DNA of 64,000 nt from Thuidium tamariscinum (taxonomy: Eukaryota; Streptophyta; Bryopsida; Hypnales; Thuidiaceae). The stretch's first letter is position 1. Each line of letters opens with the position of its first letter. Shown here one piece after another: positions 37,523 through 49,540 of this stretch. Location: contig OX344749.2 in NCBI GenBank assembly GCA_947034885.2, forward strand, positions 14,709,501 to 14,773,500, read 5' to 3'. A model generated the notes under the pieces. The model did no database searches. It had not been told where the DNA came from and saw only the letters and a list, made by a program, of their open reading frames with translations. The position numbers and the translations under genes are program-made.

Positions 37523-39532
37523 CTAAATCTTGCAATTGAAAGAATAACAATAATGGGCATGTATTGTAGTCTATAAAGATGACTAAGTTTGGTTTGGGAC
37601 ACAAGTTGTCAAATCTACCATTATTTGTACGTGCTCTCTGTATAGAAGAATTTAATTTTTTTCTAATTTAATCCATACAAAATTATACTAGATACTATGG
37701 GAACATTTGAATTATCTTTTGAGACTTTGCCATAACACATTGTAAGGCTGTAGTATTCAACATAAAAAATGAATTTAGCTATATTGTTGGACTAGTTTAA
37801 GAAAAGTTTTTATTAACGTCACTTGATTGAATTAGTAAACTTTGATTTCTTTTAGAGTGAGATTTTTGAAGTACATAGTTTTTATTAAGATTAATTATAT
37901 ATTTGCCAAATTTCAAAAAATAGAATTGGAATTTTACAAAAGTTGTCCAAAATTTTTAGCAAGGGTCTATACAATCTCTAAAATGATGGGTAATATAAGT
38001 GTATGACTTTTGATTTGGGTCTTTAATTGTCAAATGACATCATTGCAAAGAATGTATTTCCTTTGTCCAACTAAAAACCTCCAAATCAAGTAGATTTTTT
38101 GATTCACTAAAAAACTATTTCTTAATTTGACCATTGACTAAGTGATTGTTATGTTGAACGACCTCAAGGGGGCAAGTGAATCAATCCGGGAGCATTCTTT
38201 TGGCCTAGCAAACTTTGCCTTGCCTATATGAGGTACCTTGTACCAATTGCTTCCTTACGCAATAGAATTGACAATGCGTGTACATAGTAACAACTTCACT
38301 GCTATAAAAATTTGTTTATAAAGTGGGCCAAATTTTCTTGTTGTGAACATATTTCTAAATTCCATTGTTTCTACCACCCTTTAAACCATCTATAATGACA
38401 AAGCTAGTAGCATTCACAAACTACACTAAAATATCATACTTTCTACATCAATTATGGGTGCCTAAATTATAGTTGGAGATTTTGCATAGATCTAAGGGAT
38501 GGGTTACTTGTTCTTGAATGCATATATTGCATGATACGGGAAAAAGAATTTTGGAGTTTTTTTGGAGAATAAAAAGAATATATTTTCTTGTACCTTGTAT
38601 CAAACTTTCTAAAAGATTCATTCAAAACTAACTTTATAAGAACCTGCTCCAATTTCCTATTGTCATTTTCAAAGATGATTGTCCTTTAGAAAATTTTCAC
38701 TTTAAACCCTAACATCTAAATTATCCTATTTTTTTGGTTGGAAATTGAAATAGGTTCCCAAATATATTTAAGACGGTTTTTCAAAGTATATTCATCAAAA
38801 TGGTGTTAGCAAGGGGCTTAAAAATGAATTTAGGTACATTGTTGGACTATTTTTACTTTGCTAAGACCACTCCTAATACCAATTGCAAACCTTAGTATAT
38901 ACCAATGCCACAAAAGGGGCTTTAACAAAGTTTATATATCATAAATAGAGGTTATCTATTTGTCAAATTTGGAAAAAAAATTAAACTATTTTAAAACCAA
39001 TTTAAAAACATTTCATGTTGATAGTTCACAAAAATGCAACATCTATTTTTATTAGGTGAATTGTTACTTTTTGGTTGAAATGTCATCATACACAAATTAG
39101 CACAAAAATGGGCAAAGATTCAATCATGGAAACATCATTCTTACTATCGCCTAATATGGAATTTTTATACTTTATTGTATTCTTAGAATTAATTTCCTCA
39201 TAAAAAAAAGGTATTCAATAGAAATTTCAATTTGTAATGCATTGTTGAATTTCAATGTTAGTCTTTTAAAATTAAATGCCCCTATTGTGTCTACTAAGTC
39301 ATTTAGTTGCTCATGAGTTGTTACTTCCATTCTCCAACAATACCACTATACATCTTCAAATCTCCATTGCTTCATTTATTTCAATGAAGATCTATTTAGA
39401 CTACTTAAATGATAGTAATGAGCCACATTGAGAGCAACAAAAATAATTAGGTGGCTTATCTTACATAAGACACATTGACCAAAGCAATAGGATATAGAGT
39501 ATTACCCTGACAATCAAGATGGGACACAACAA
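37523..39532. other. AT-rich spacer, nothing recognised
   Basis: No coding exon, RNA gene or clear repeat was seen between the MULE and the next MITE. Confidence 0.5.
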
Positions 39533-39770
39533 TGCTAGTATGTGAGCATAGAAGTGTGAGCCTATGAGCCTTGAGCCTAAGTATAAGTAAGTATCCTACA
39601 TTCTTTGAAGGTGTTTATAACATAAAAACCTATAATATAGATGTTTAGAATATAGATATACTATTACTATTGAGGTGCCTATAATACATACACCTATATT
39701 ATAGGTGTATAGAACTCTAGGCTCATAGGCTCACATGAGGACTCACACTTTCTATGCTCACATACTAGCA
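39533..39770. mobile_element. MITE related to the large MULE (copy 2)
   Basis: A 238-bp unit with inverted ends of roughly 50 bases: left TGCTAGTATGTGAGCATAGA, right the reverse complement ending TCACATACTAGCA. The interior resembles the MITE at 9250-9494 (ggtgtttataacataaa, then ctataatatag motifs). A direct repeat of about 10 bases (gatgggacac / tatgggacat) may mark the target, weakly. Confidence 0.82.
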
Positions 39771-41199
39771 AACATGATATGGGACATACCAAATATCCAT
39801 ATCCATATTTTGATATTGCACCAATGTTTTGTATTCATACAATATCCATATTCCACATTCGATTTTGCTTTTGCACCCATATTTGTACATGCATTTGTAT
39901 TTGCAACTATATCTATATTCCTTCTATATCCATATTTTAGTATTGTACTTGTATTTTGTATTCATATAGTATCCATATCTATATCCTGAATTTGTATTTG
40001 GATGGCTCACATTAAATCTCATAAGATCAACGGCTTGTGAATTTTTGAGAAACTGACTGCATTTTAGAGGGGAAGCATTTTTTGTGAAAAAAATCAATAG
40101 CCCATGATTTTTGAGGGAGGGGGGGGGCAACTAATGGCAAATCAAATATGTCTTATCTTTTGGGGGGCCATAGTAGAGTCCGCTAGTCCAATGCTATCAT
40201 TGACCTAATTCCATCATCTTTAGGCCCATCTTATGTCTATTGGTCTCCCTATCCATTTCTTTAAAGTTTGTAAGTATTATATTTTAGGCAAGTAATTGAT
40301 TATTAATAGTAGAAAATTACTTCAAGTTCACAATTATTCATAAATGGTTCAAGGTTGATAAGCATGTGGTTCCATTAATGTCAATTAGGCGTACTTCCTA
40401 GCAAATAAATACTTATCAAAATAAGTAGTAATTTCAGTCAATAGAGAAGGTACTTTTAAAATGTTCAACTTGTGCTTTTAATCCCTAAGTGTCTGAACTC
40501 ATCTCCAAAAATGATGGTTTCAAAAAAATCATCATAAAGTACTATTTGGAAGAATATTTTGGTACTAAGGTGCAAACAAAAGTTGTAGGGTTTGAGTTCT
40601 AAATTCTATCCATACGGTTTGATTCACTAATGCTATCACCAATATTTTCTATAAATATTGAAAGAAAAATTTCAAAATTCATTCAAAATTCAATTATAAG
40701 CAAAATATTTATCATTTTTTGAGTAAATTTTAGTGGGATGGTTTTGAAATGAGTTTCTCTTGACATGATCATTATTTGAAATTTTTGTGTTCTTTGATTC
40801 TATGACCTTATTTTGGCAATTTTGGCTTACTCAACTACTTGATACACTTTGACATTTGTAATTTTAGAAAAACACGTATTCTAATAACAAATCCAACCCT
40901 TGGATAGGACAACAACTTCATAATGTATCCCTAAAAATTATGATGACTTACATCCAAGCTGTAATGAGAAAGAAATCTAACATTCAATCTATACATCATC
41001 TTGAAAATGATTGTTAAAGTGCTTAGGGGAAAACCCTCAATGCCTGAAGGGCTCAAAAGTTGCCTCACATAGTCTGGCAGTCTAATTCAAAGTGCTATAA
41101 CTTTTGTATCCAATGTCCAAATTCAATAAAACTTATTGGAAAAGTTATGTATACTAATTAGTTTGTAAGGTAAAATTTTCAAATTAATCCAAGTTACAG

Positions 41200-42045
41200 T
41201 AAATATTTTTTGGAAGCCAATCAAAGTTCATAAGTTCAATTTGAGTATACCAAATTACAATTGATGGTTGCAACTTTGAGGGTTTATATCTCCTTCATCC
41301 AATATTTGTTTTCATCTAAATTTGTCAAATTTTGTTTTCTTTAGTAAAGTCTAGTTATTGTGGTCAAATTTTCATGGCAATCCAAGTTGTTTTGAATGTT
41401 TGGAAGCAGTTCAAAATTTAAAAACCCCACATTTTAGACTACAGTGAGCTTTGGCAACTTCTTTCTTCTCTCATACAATGTCTGTTTATAATCATTTCAT
41501 TAAAAAAGAGTTACGCAAAATAGTCTAGTTTGTGAAGCTAAAATTTCATAGTAATCCAAGAAGTTATGAGTGATTGAGAAGCATTTTTAGTAGAAGGAGG
41601 TTCAATTGTAGATGTGTTTTTTTGTACCCTTTCTTGCTATTTTTTTTGCTATTTCATGGAATTTTTTAAATTTTTTTGAAACATACGACCTTCAAGGGCC
41701 ATTTCAAAGTCATTTTGCTAACACAATGAATCAATTGAATGACATTTTTTTCCACCCATGTGTTTGTATGTTGATTTCAAAGCACTTCTTGGTTTGAATT
41801 TTTTTTCATATAGGTAAGTTTGGAAATCAAATTTCACCTCTAAATATGTTTTTAGAAAGATTTCAGCATTTTCTTTCAACACAAAAGCATTATAATCTTG
41901 CAATCTACGAGGCCAAATGACTCCAAATTTGATCCATATCATTTACAACATGCACACTATAAGATTGTACAATTGAGATTTTCATAGCTTAGTGACATAT
42001 AGACTTATATAAGGCTTGAAAAGCAAGGACGTTTTCAAACCCCAG
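41200..42045 (-). repeat. Dispersed repeat, copy B
   Basis: The reverse complement matches 13000-13785 over most of its length with roughly 20-25% differences by eye. It contains no intact coding frame. The flanks 39771-41199 and 42046-42283 are AT-rich without a recognised feature. Confidence 0.75.
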
Positions 42046-42283
42046 AAGACCTTCAGCCTTAAGGGGTTAAAGCATTCATCAAATAGGAATAGGAGAGTAT
42101 TAGGTCACTGAAATTTGAACCTCTTTAAGTTGGTCATGACCCCACCTACTAATGATTTTGTATATTTGGTTTAAAAATTCATATCAATTCCAATTTTTAT
42201 CAAATTAATTTAATTCCAATTGCATTTCATTTAATTCAACTAATTCTTCCTTTGAAAAATATAGGCAACAACCAACACATTGC

Positions 42284-42436
42284 TTAACCCATTAAGGACT
42301 AGGTCGATGACTGCAAATGAATATATGGTTGAAAATGACATGTTTTCATCCGTAGCTAAAGTGACTACCAATGAAAACCTATCATTTTCAGCCAAAGTCA
42401 TCAACTAGTCATCGATCTGGTCCTCAATGGGTTAAC
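42284..42436. mobile_element. 153-bp foldback MITE
   Basis: The left arm TTAACCCATTAAGGACTAGG pairs with the right arm, which ends TGGTCCTCAATGGGTTAAC. The inner parts (gaaaatgacatgttttcatc / gatgaaaac...) also pair, so nearly the whole unit is palindromic. It directly abuts the next element. Confidence 0.85.
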
Positions 42437-42714
42437 ATAAGGTAGGTACACCCAAAAGCGCCCTATTCCTAAAAGCGCCATCTATAGTGCACATACATTT
42501 CCAAAATTAGTCATGTTCACAGGCTGTAGATGGCGCTTTCAGAAACAGACTTTGACCGTTAATAACTTCTGCATACGGTATCCAAATCTTGCATTCTTTG
42601 GTGCGTTGGAACATGCTTTCACTTGCCAACAAGACTGCATAAAAATCTGAACTAGCTAATAACAGGAACTAGGCACAGTATGAATAAGTAGCACTTTTGG
42701 GTGTACCTACCTTA
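42437..42714. mobile_element. 278-bp MITE with ATAAGGTAGGTACACCC termini
   Basis: The left end ATAAGGTAGGTACACCCAAA is mirrored by a right end finishing GGGTGTACCTACCTTAT, an inverted repeat of about 24 bases. The interior is not coding. Superfamily unclear. Confidence 0.85.
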
Positions 42715-42839
42715 TATACCCAGTTTGTAAATCTGAGTGGTCATGGGCTGTCCTACCTTACTGCATGTAAATAGCTTCACTGACTGCAGTGTGCATCGCT
42801 TTCTGACCAACCCACAGTAAATAAAATAAAAGAATTGCC

Positions 42840-43520
42840 CAGCCTTTTACGGGCCTACCTGCAAGGACGGAGCCCGCCCGGTAAGGTGGCCGCCCTGTTG
42901 GAATTCGCCCCGCAACGAGCCCGTCACGAGTCAGCCGAATAAGGGTCCCACTCTGTAGGTTCTCGCCCGGTAAGTTACCTGACGGATCCTACCCAGTGAG
43001 ACCCCACCCGGTAAGCAGCGTCAGCTGTACAGTGCAGAGACTACCCAACTAGCCCGGTATCAACCCCGTGCCCACACCATTTTCAACGCCCCCCGCCCTC
43101 CCCAACTTCGACGAAAATTCGCCTTCATTGCATCCATACTACCTCGGAACTTACAACTGCACCCCCTTCAATCCTGCATACACTTCCTTCTCGCAGCTAT
43201 GTAGTCGATGCAGATCGCTCTTCCCTGCCCTTCTCCCCAATCGCTCGCATTGTCCGCACCCTTTTTCCTCGCACCAGACGACTTGCATTTCAACTTTGAA
43301 AAACACACCTCTCACTTCAGACTTCTGCACGCACGTGCTCTGCGCATTTTTCGCATCGAGAGATCGGAGGGAGTTGCCAGGTTCCTTTTCTCATACAATG
43401 TGGATTCTGTTGCTGTCTGCTTGATTTCGAGTTCTTGGTTAGACTGCAGGTTTGCGGAGGTTTAGCGAGGATTTGGGGTTTTGGTAGCTCGATTTCGGAT
43501 CTTTTTGCAATCGATTTTAA
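42840..43520 (+). promoter_or_regulatory. GC-rich promoter region of the EGF-like gene
   Basis: A sharp rise in GC and CpG relative to the flanks, with three CCCGGTAAG repeats (near 42878, 42966, 43008) and pyrimidine-rich stretches. It probably holds the transcription start and first untranslated exon. The short open frames here have no family features. Confidence 0.55.
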
Positions 43521-43615
43521 TCTCCTACGAGTTTGTAAATGCGATTTGAGGTGGAGTGTGCGTCAAGTCGATTCCAATTGTCGAGTCAACGTGAATCTGA
43601 CTTTCGTCGGAATTT

Positions 43616-44253
43616 GTGAGATGTCTTTGATATTCTAACCCTAGAGGCAGAATTGTGGAGTATTGTGGTATGCGGTGTTTTCTTGAACTGAACTGAACTG
43701 TGTGAAGATGTTTTTTGCATGTTTGAGAATTTTTTGGTTTGGAAATGGCGATAGGGCGGGCATCAGGGGTTTGCATTGGGCTTGAAATGATGTGGGAGTT
43801 TGGGTTAGAATGGTTTGTTTTTTTGTTTATTTTGGTGTATATGTCCGGGATGGTTGATTTATGCCTGGGTTTTGAGGGTGGTTCTTGCTGTTCACGCTTC
43901 TTGTTGATGTGTTGGCAGCGTTGAATTTTCACGGTGAGACTTTGCTGAAATGCTAACCCTGAAGGTAGAATTGACGAGTAGTGGGGAATGCGGTGCTTTC
44001 TTTCACGAACTGAACTGCTTGAAGAAGCTTTTTCCATGTTTTGAGAATTTTTAGGTCTGGAAATGATTGTAGGGCGGGCTCCAGGGGTTTGCATTGGGTT
44101 TGAAATGGTGTAGGAGAATTTTGGGCCAGAATGGGTTTGGTTTTCTGGGGGTTCTGGTGTATTTGTTTGGGATGGTAGATTTATGCCTGGGTTTTGAGGG
44201 TGGTTCTTGCAGCTCACGGTCTTGTTGATGTGTTGCAGCGTTGGATTGTCACG
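43616..44253 (+). repeat. Tandem duplication (about 318 bp) ending at the EGF-like start codon
   Basis: 43616-43933 and 43934-44253 align along their length (for example gggcgggc..caggggtttgc, then atttatgcctgggttttgag). Each copy ends with a splice-acceptor-like tgttg(g)cag followed by a 15-base cgttgaattttcacg or cgttggattgtcacg. In copy 2 this runs into ATGAGG, the start codon. In copy 1 it runs into GTGAGA, a donor-like site. A duplicated leader micro-exon is possible. Confidence 0.8.
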
Positions 44254-46297
44254 ATGAGGTTCAGCTCTCGGAACCAGTGGTTTCTGGTGCTCCTTTTGTT
44301 AGTTCAGACCGTGGTCTATACTAGCACGCAAGACGTGGAATGTACTGGCGTTATGATCGACAAATGCAAAACTGGCGTTTGTGAAACTGATAACATCTGC
44401 AAGTGTACTACAGGTGGCACTAATTTTCTGGGGTAAGGATGCCTTCTTGTTGCTTTATCGATCTTCCATGCCTCCGCAGTCAGTGATCACTTCTTAGAGG
44501 GTACTATCTCCATCACTTTAAGCATGTAAATCAATTTGCGGTGCTTGGAAGATCAGTGTATAGCTCTGGGAGATCACTGTGGGTGCAAGAGCCAAAATCA
44601 TGAGATCAAACTTCTGTTACTATGTATGAATCTCTTATTCAATTTCAAAGCGAGGTTGTAGAACACTCGAGTGACTGTAGAGGCTTTCCGTTCATGATTA
44701 GTGGTCACAGACATTTAGCTAAGTCATGCTTACACCACGTGCTAATGAATCCAACAAAGTTGAAGAGAGAGGTTGGTAACAGGGGGACAGTATACTTTGG
44801 AAGTTTTCGATGGAACCAAGTTGTTTTGCTCGAAGCTTGCATTATTGTATCTTTCATTGACCGGTAATTATTATATGTTTTATTGACTTAGAATTGTCAT
44901 TGTTTGCAGAGGGGAATATTGTGATCAACCGGCCCATTACTGCGCTAATACTACTTTCTACTGTTTGGACAACGGTGGCAACTCCACCTGTGGCACGATG
45001 GCTGATCAAAGTTTGACATGTATCTGCCACCCTGGATATACTGGTGCGAAGTGTGAGATAGTTGGTACTACTTGCGGGGTAGGTTACTGCTACAACAATG
45101 CAACTTGTCTGAATGGAGCGACCTGTGATTGTCTACCTAATTGGAAAGGAAATGCCAACTGCTCCTTAGCTACTCTTGTCGGCGACGATTCAGGTGGTTC
45201 CAGCATCAAGGTGGGTTTGCTAACTCACTCAAATCTCTGTCTCATCACTCTCTATATCATATTTCCTTAGATGCGTCCCGAGGTTTACGCTTATGATTGG
45301 ACAACTTCCATATGTTTTCTTTCTAACACGTGTGATAGTTTTTGGTTCCTAATCATGTGACATGAAATAGCTCTGAGAGTAGGAGCTAATATCTCAGCAA
45401 TATTTCTGTGACCTATTGCCATGAAATTTGCTGCTATGAAATTTCATGATTCTATGATCTGTGATCTAGTTTACTGCTGCATGTAACTTTCTTGATTGGT
45501 TCAATCTTTATGAGACCAAATGGTGAAAAGTGGCTTCTTCGAGCTATACCAGTTGAAAAATTCATTTAGGGGAACTTCAAGGGAGCCTCAAGGTAACCAA
45601 ATTTACCAGTAGAGAGATGAAATAATAACCTACGTTTTTGAACGATAGTAATATGATTTGAGTGTTACTGCGATCAACTACTTCAATTTCTTTTTTTTCT
45701 AATAAATGTTTCTAATTTTTTTAACAAATTTCGGTTACTTTGGGGTTCATTATTGTTCATTGCCCTTGTAAGTAGTAACACTTGCGTGAACTGTGGTGAA
45801 TTATTGGATTTTGCAATTTAATACAGTATCTAATGTAGGGGCCTGGCGTTCTAGTAAGTTTTTAAGAAGCTCAATTCTGAGGCCCAACTAAAATGAAACA
45901 TAGAAGAGAACCATATGTCTTCACTACATGTAGTGACCATGAAATTCAAAATCTGAAGTTTATCTTTTCAGAGGAGGTTTGGTAAGGCGCATTGTTATGT
46001 TTTATTTTTCTTATCTTTCTCTTTGTCCAGTTTTCGTTCTTAACATTATCTTGACACTTTGGGTTGGATGTGCAGTGGTGGGGTGGTCTCCTTATTGCAG
46101 GTGCAGTCGTGGCTGCAGTGTCTGTTGGAGTTGTTTTCGGCGTGAAAAAATATAAGGAAAGAACGGAGGGTGCAAATCGCTTCAACGAGTTGAAGAAGTC
46201 TCAAATGAGGGCCAGAGCCGACTCGGATGAGGAGTATGACAGTGACCCTTATGAAGATGAAGTTCACGCCAAGAATTCCACGAGCGCACAACCATAG
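44254..46297 (+). CDS. Type I membrane protein with EGF-like repeats, three exons
   Basis: Exons 44254-44432, 44910-45210, 46076-46297 (phases match; 233 residues). A signal peptide (NQWFLVLLLLVQTVVY) is followed by a Cys-rich ectodomain with EGF-type spacing: CKTGVCETDNICKC, YCLDNGGNSTCG, CICHPGYTGAKCE, CYNNATCLNGATCDCLPNWKG. Exon 3 starts with a transmembrane helix (WWGGLLIAGAVVAAVSVGVV), a basic stop-transfer KKYKER and an acidic cytosolic tail of about 45 residues (DSDEEYDSDPYEDE). Plants have few EGF-like membrane proteins outside the WAK kinases; this one has no kinase domain. Ligand and role are unknown. The start was chosen because the ATG immediately precedes the signal peptide and follows a splice acceptor. 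Confidence 0.85.
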
Positions 46298-48848
46298 TAT
46301 CTTCTCTCTAATGGACTTAACATTAAAAAAAAAAAAAGATTAGTTTAGACAGCAATGTGAGTTTCCGACCCGCTCGATGCAGTATAATATCATGCTGCGT
46401 AAGTTACAGCTCCTTTCTCACATTTACAGACATACCACTTCCAAGGCTTTGTGTAGAACATAGGTTTGCCAAGTACTGTACTCTACATTCGTTCACTGCT
46501 TCAATCCACAGGTTCATGTTCTTCGTGATTTTCAACTATATATGATCTTGCAATTTTTCCATTGACACTGATTGGATTGCTGTTGGGATTGATTTGTGTT
46601 GTCTCCTTATGATAACGAGTTTACCATGTGAGGAATAAGCTTTGTGCCTCAGGGGTTTTCATTTTCTGTGCTCTAATAATGGCTCTTTGACAAGGTTACA
46701 TACAGAACCTCGTGGTACTGGAACCACGATTTCAAACTTAACATTCTAAGTGCCTCGCCAAATCAAGTAATTAGCTCAAAAACTTTGAAGGATCAGGTTG
46801 TGGATACCACACTTAAAATTTTCCTAATAAGTATCTGGGCAGCATTTGAGGCAGGGTAAGAGCTTGTAGTGAATGAGCAGGTTGGCAGGAGGACAATACC
46901 GTTATTGACCCTCTTCCCAATTGTGTCCTTATCTACATCTTTGTAACAAGTCAGCCCATGAAATGTTGGATAGATGTCGGTAGGAACTTAAATGTCCATG
47001 TGTATACCTACCTTGATTCACTTATCTTGGAAAAACAAATTTATTGAGAGAATTTTTGGAAATCAAGTCTATTTTATGTTCCAAAAATCTATTTGTGATG
47101 TGGTAGCCTTAGCCAAGAAGTTACAAACAAATGTTGTTTAGAGAGGGTTAGAGAGAAACATACATCCTCTTTAAACTTTGTCTATAATTTTTGATCGGAG
47201 GATTCACATTTCTAGAAGGATTATTGGAGTTGAAATTCAAACCACTTTCCTACATTTTTGTGATTGAAAAAGTACTAAATTAAAAAAAAAATTATCTCTA
47301 GGGCTTTACAATTTTAACTTTGGATGAGGCTTGTTGTATTATACTTGTTGTCATGAGAGATTCCTCTTCATGAGACATAACAATCTTCTTGATTGGATCC
47401 TCCAATCAATCACTTATAGTGTACTTCTCTATTCCAAAACCAACAGCTACATTGTAAGGGTCTAACCTTATAGCATTTGTTGGCTTGTAGAGAAAGGTCT
47501 TACTCGTATTAAGACCACATTTTTCTCTAGTTGGAGTGATAGTGAAGGTGTAAAGGAGATAAGACACTATTGTAACATTGTAGTCAAGGTCTTTGTATGA
47601 GGTGGAAGTGGCTACAACCACCCACTAATAAACAATTTTATATACTCTATTGTGGAATCAATACATGAGACTATTCACTATTTGGAATACACTAGCACAT
47701 TAAAATTTTATTTTTTATTTATAAGTTTTAAAGCATGCTTAAAATTTACTACGAATATTTGAAACTCATCTTCATGGTGCATTCTAAACTATTTTCTAGA
47801 TTCATGTACACATTTTAAACATTTATAACTGCTTGTGTCTAGGTCCTTTTATAATTGGTTTATAATCCAAATAGAGTTTAGCACTTCCACCTTAATAATG
47901 TAAAGACAATTACCTATGACTGAAGTAATCACTCAAAAATGATTTGATTTTTCTACCAATAGGTGTATTTTTCATTTGTACATTGATCTTCAAAGTCATC
48001 TATAAGCCACATCTTTGGCCTCCATGCAATGTTCTTACAATGTTTGAAAAGAATTGCTAGTTGATTCATTATTAGCTAGAGTCTTTGGATTGAAAATAAT
48101 TGTTAGAGTGTATAAATGAGGATCCAAAACCAAATGAAAAATTGGTTGAATTAATTGGCAACCAATTAATGTGTAGAAAAGAAAGGTGGCTATATAGTTT
48201 ACTACTTTTGTGAAATTGTTAAATTTCAACCACTTTCCATTTCAAATCCATGTCTAACACCTAGGATGGTAAAGGTGGGTATTGTTGTAGAGTTGGTTTG
48301 AGCAACCAATCCTTGCTCTATTCCTCGTGCCTACCTAATGTAATCTATATCTTGAAGACAATTTTTTTTTTTTGTTTGTCATATTGAGATCTCCCTAACC
48401 GTGCATCCCCAAGTCACATTCTTGGTACCGTCGGAAAGCTCTTGGCAAGGAGGGGTGCACCATGGTGGAAAAGTTATGAATTTTCAAGTTATTTATGGTT
48501 ATAAAAAATTAGAAATTACTTTTATTTTGATTTTGACCATGGCAAAGGCACAAGGCACACTAGTGAAATTTGAAGTTAGTTTCATAATTGACATGTCTTT
48601 GAAAGAGGAGGATTATAACTTTTGCAAGTTTGAAGTTGAAGAAAAGTGGCCCTAGTGAGAATTTGGAATTTGATACTAGAGGAAATGAACGGGGAGATTT
48701 TAATAAGGAGAGGATGCAACTGGTGTCCTTGGAAGATCTGGGTGGATTGGCCCCCTCGCTCAGCCTTACCATATTTTACCAGAGGTGCAATCTAAACAAA
48801 AAGCCCCCTAGTTTGGGCCGGGATCACCCCTACTTTCATCACCCCCTA
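46298..48848. other. 3' flank of the EGF-like gene and AT-rich spacer
   Basis: 46298-46700 should contain the 3' UTR. The rest is AT-rich with short frames on both strands and no family motifs. It may hold old repeat remains that I cannot classify. Confidence 0.45.
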
Positions 48849-48897
48849 GCTAATGTGCGGTCTCTGATCGCAAATATGAATTCAAAATTTGCAAAAA
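48849..48897 (+). repeat. Left arm of an inverted repeat bracketing LpxK
   Basis: gctaatgtgcggtctctgat and the following aaatatgaattcaaaatttgc match the reverse complement of 53158-53233, on the other side of the LpxK gene. Confidence 0.65.
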
Positions 48898-49540
48898 AAG
48901 TTTGTGTGAAAAATAAAAAATTACAGCATTTTACCCAAGTGGCCGAGCGAGGGGGTCAGTTCTCCCTGCCCCCTTGGAAGAAGCTCCTGTAAGCTACCAA
49001 GGCAGCTCCAAAATTTGGAACGCTGCAAGACTTCGCAATATTGAAGTTCACAGGGTGAAGTATCGTAACTTACATTCCACTTCGTCTGCTCTGATGTCTG
49101 GCTCTGGCTAGCCTCTAGATGTTGCAGTTCGTTGAGGCATGATTTCCTCTGATGTCTGGCTCTCCACTGGAGATTTTGTCTGTTCCAATGACCTTCGAAT
49201 TGCTTGATGCAGCACTGGGCATGAGTGTTTCCTCTCCGATTTCTACTCTCTCCGCTGGCAGATGGAACCCGCTCGACGCTTCAACATGTAGGTGAAATGG
49301 AGTGGTTGCTTTCTCATGGAGTCGCTGCAGTGGAAAAGGAATGGAGCGGAAACAGAGCCGAGCTCCATTCTGCGAAGTTGAACAGAAGTTCGGTCACCTT
49401 GGTTGAATGTCTGAAGGGATTTAATTTTGTGGGGATTATTGTGAAGCTTGAGGTTTAGGGTTTTCGAGTTTGGGGCTTTAGAAGTCTTGGCACCATCGCT
49501 AGGACTGGGATTGGTGTGATCGTTTGATTTTGCATCGATC

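Noticed and set aside
47406-47621. Minus-strand 71-residue frame in the spacer after the EGF-like gene
   Set aside because: It vaguely recalls degraded retroelement coding sequence, but I could not support any family or boundary.
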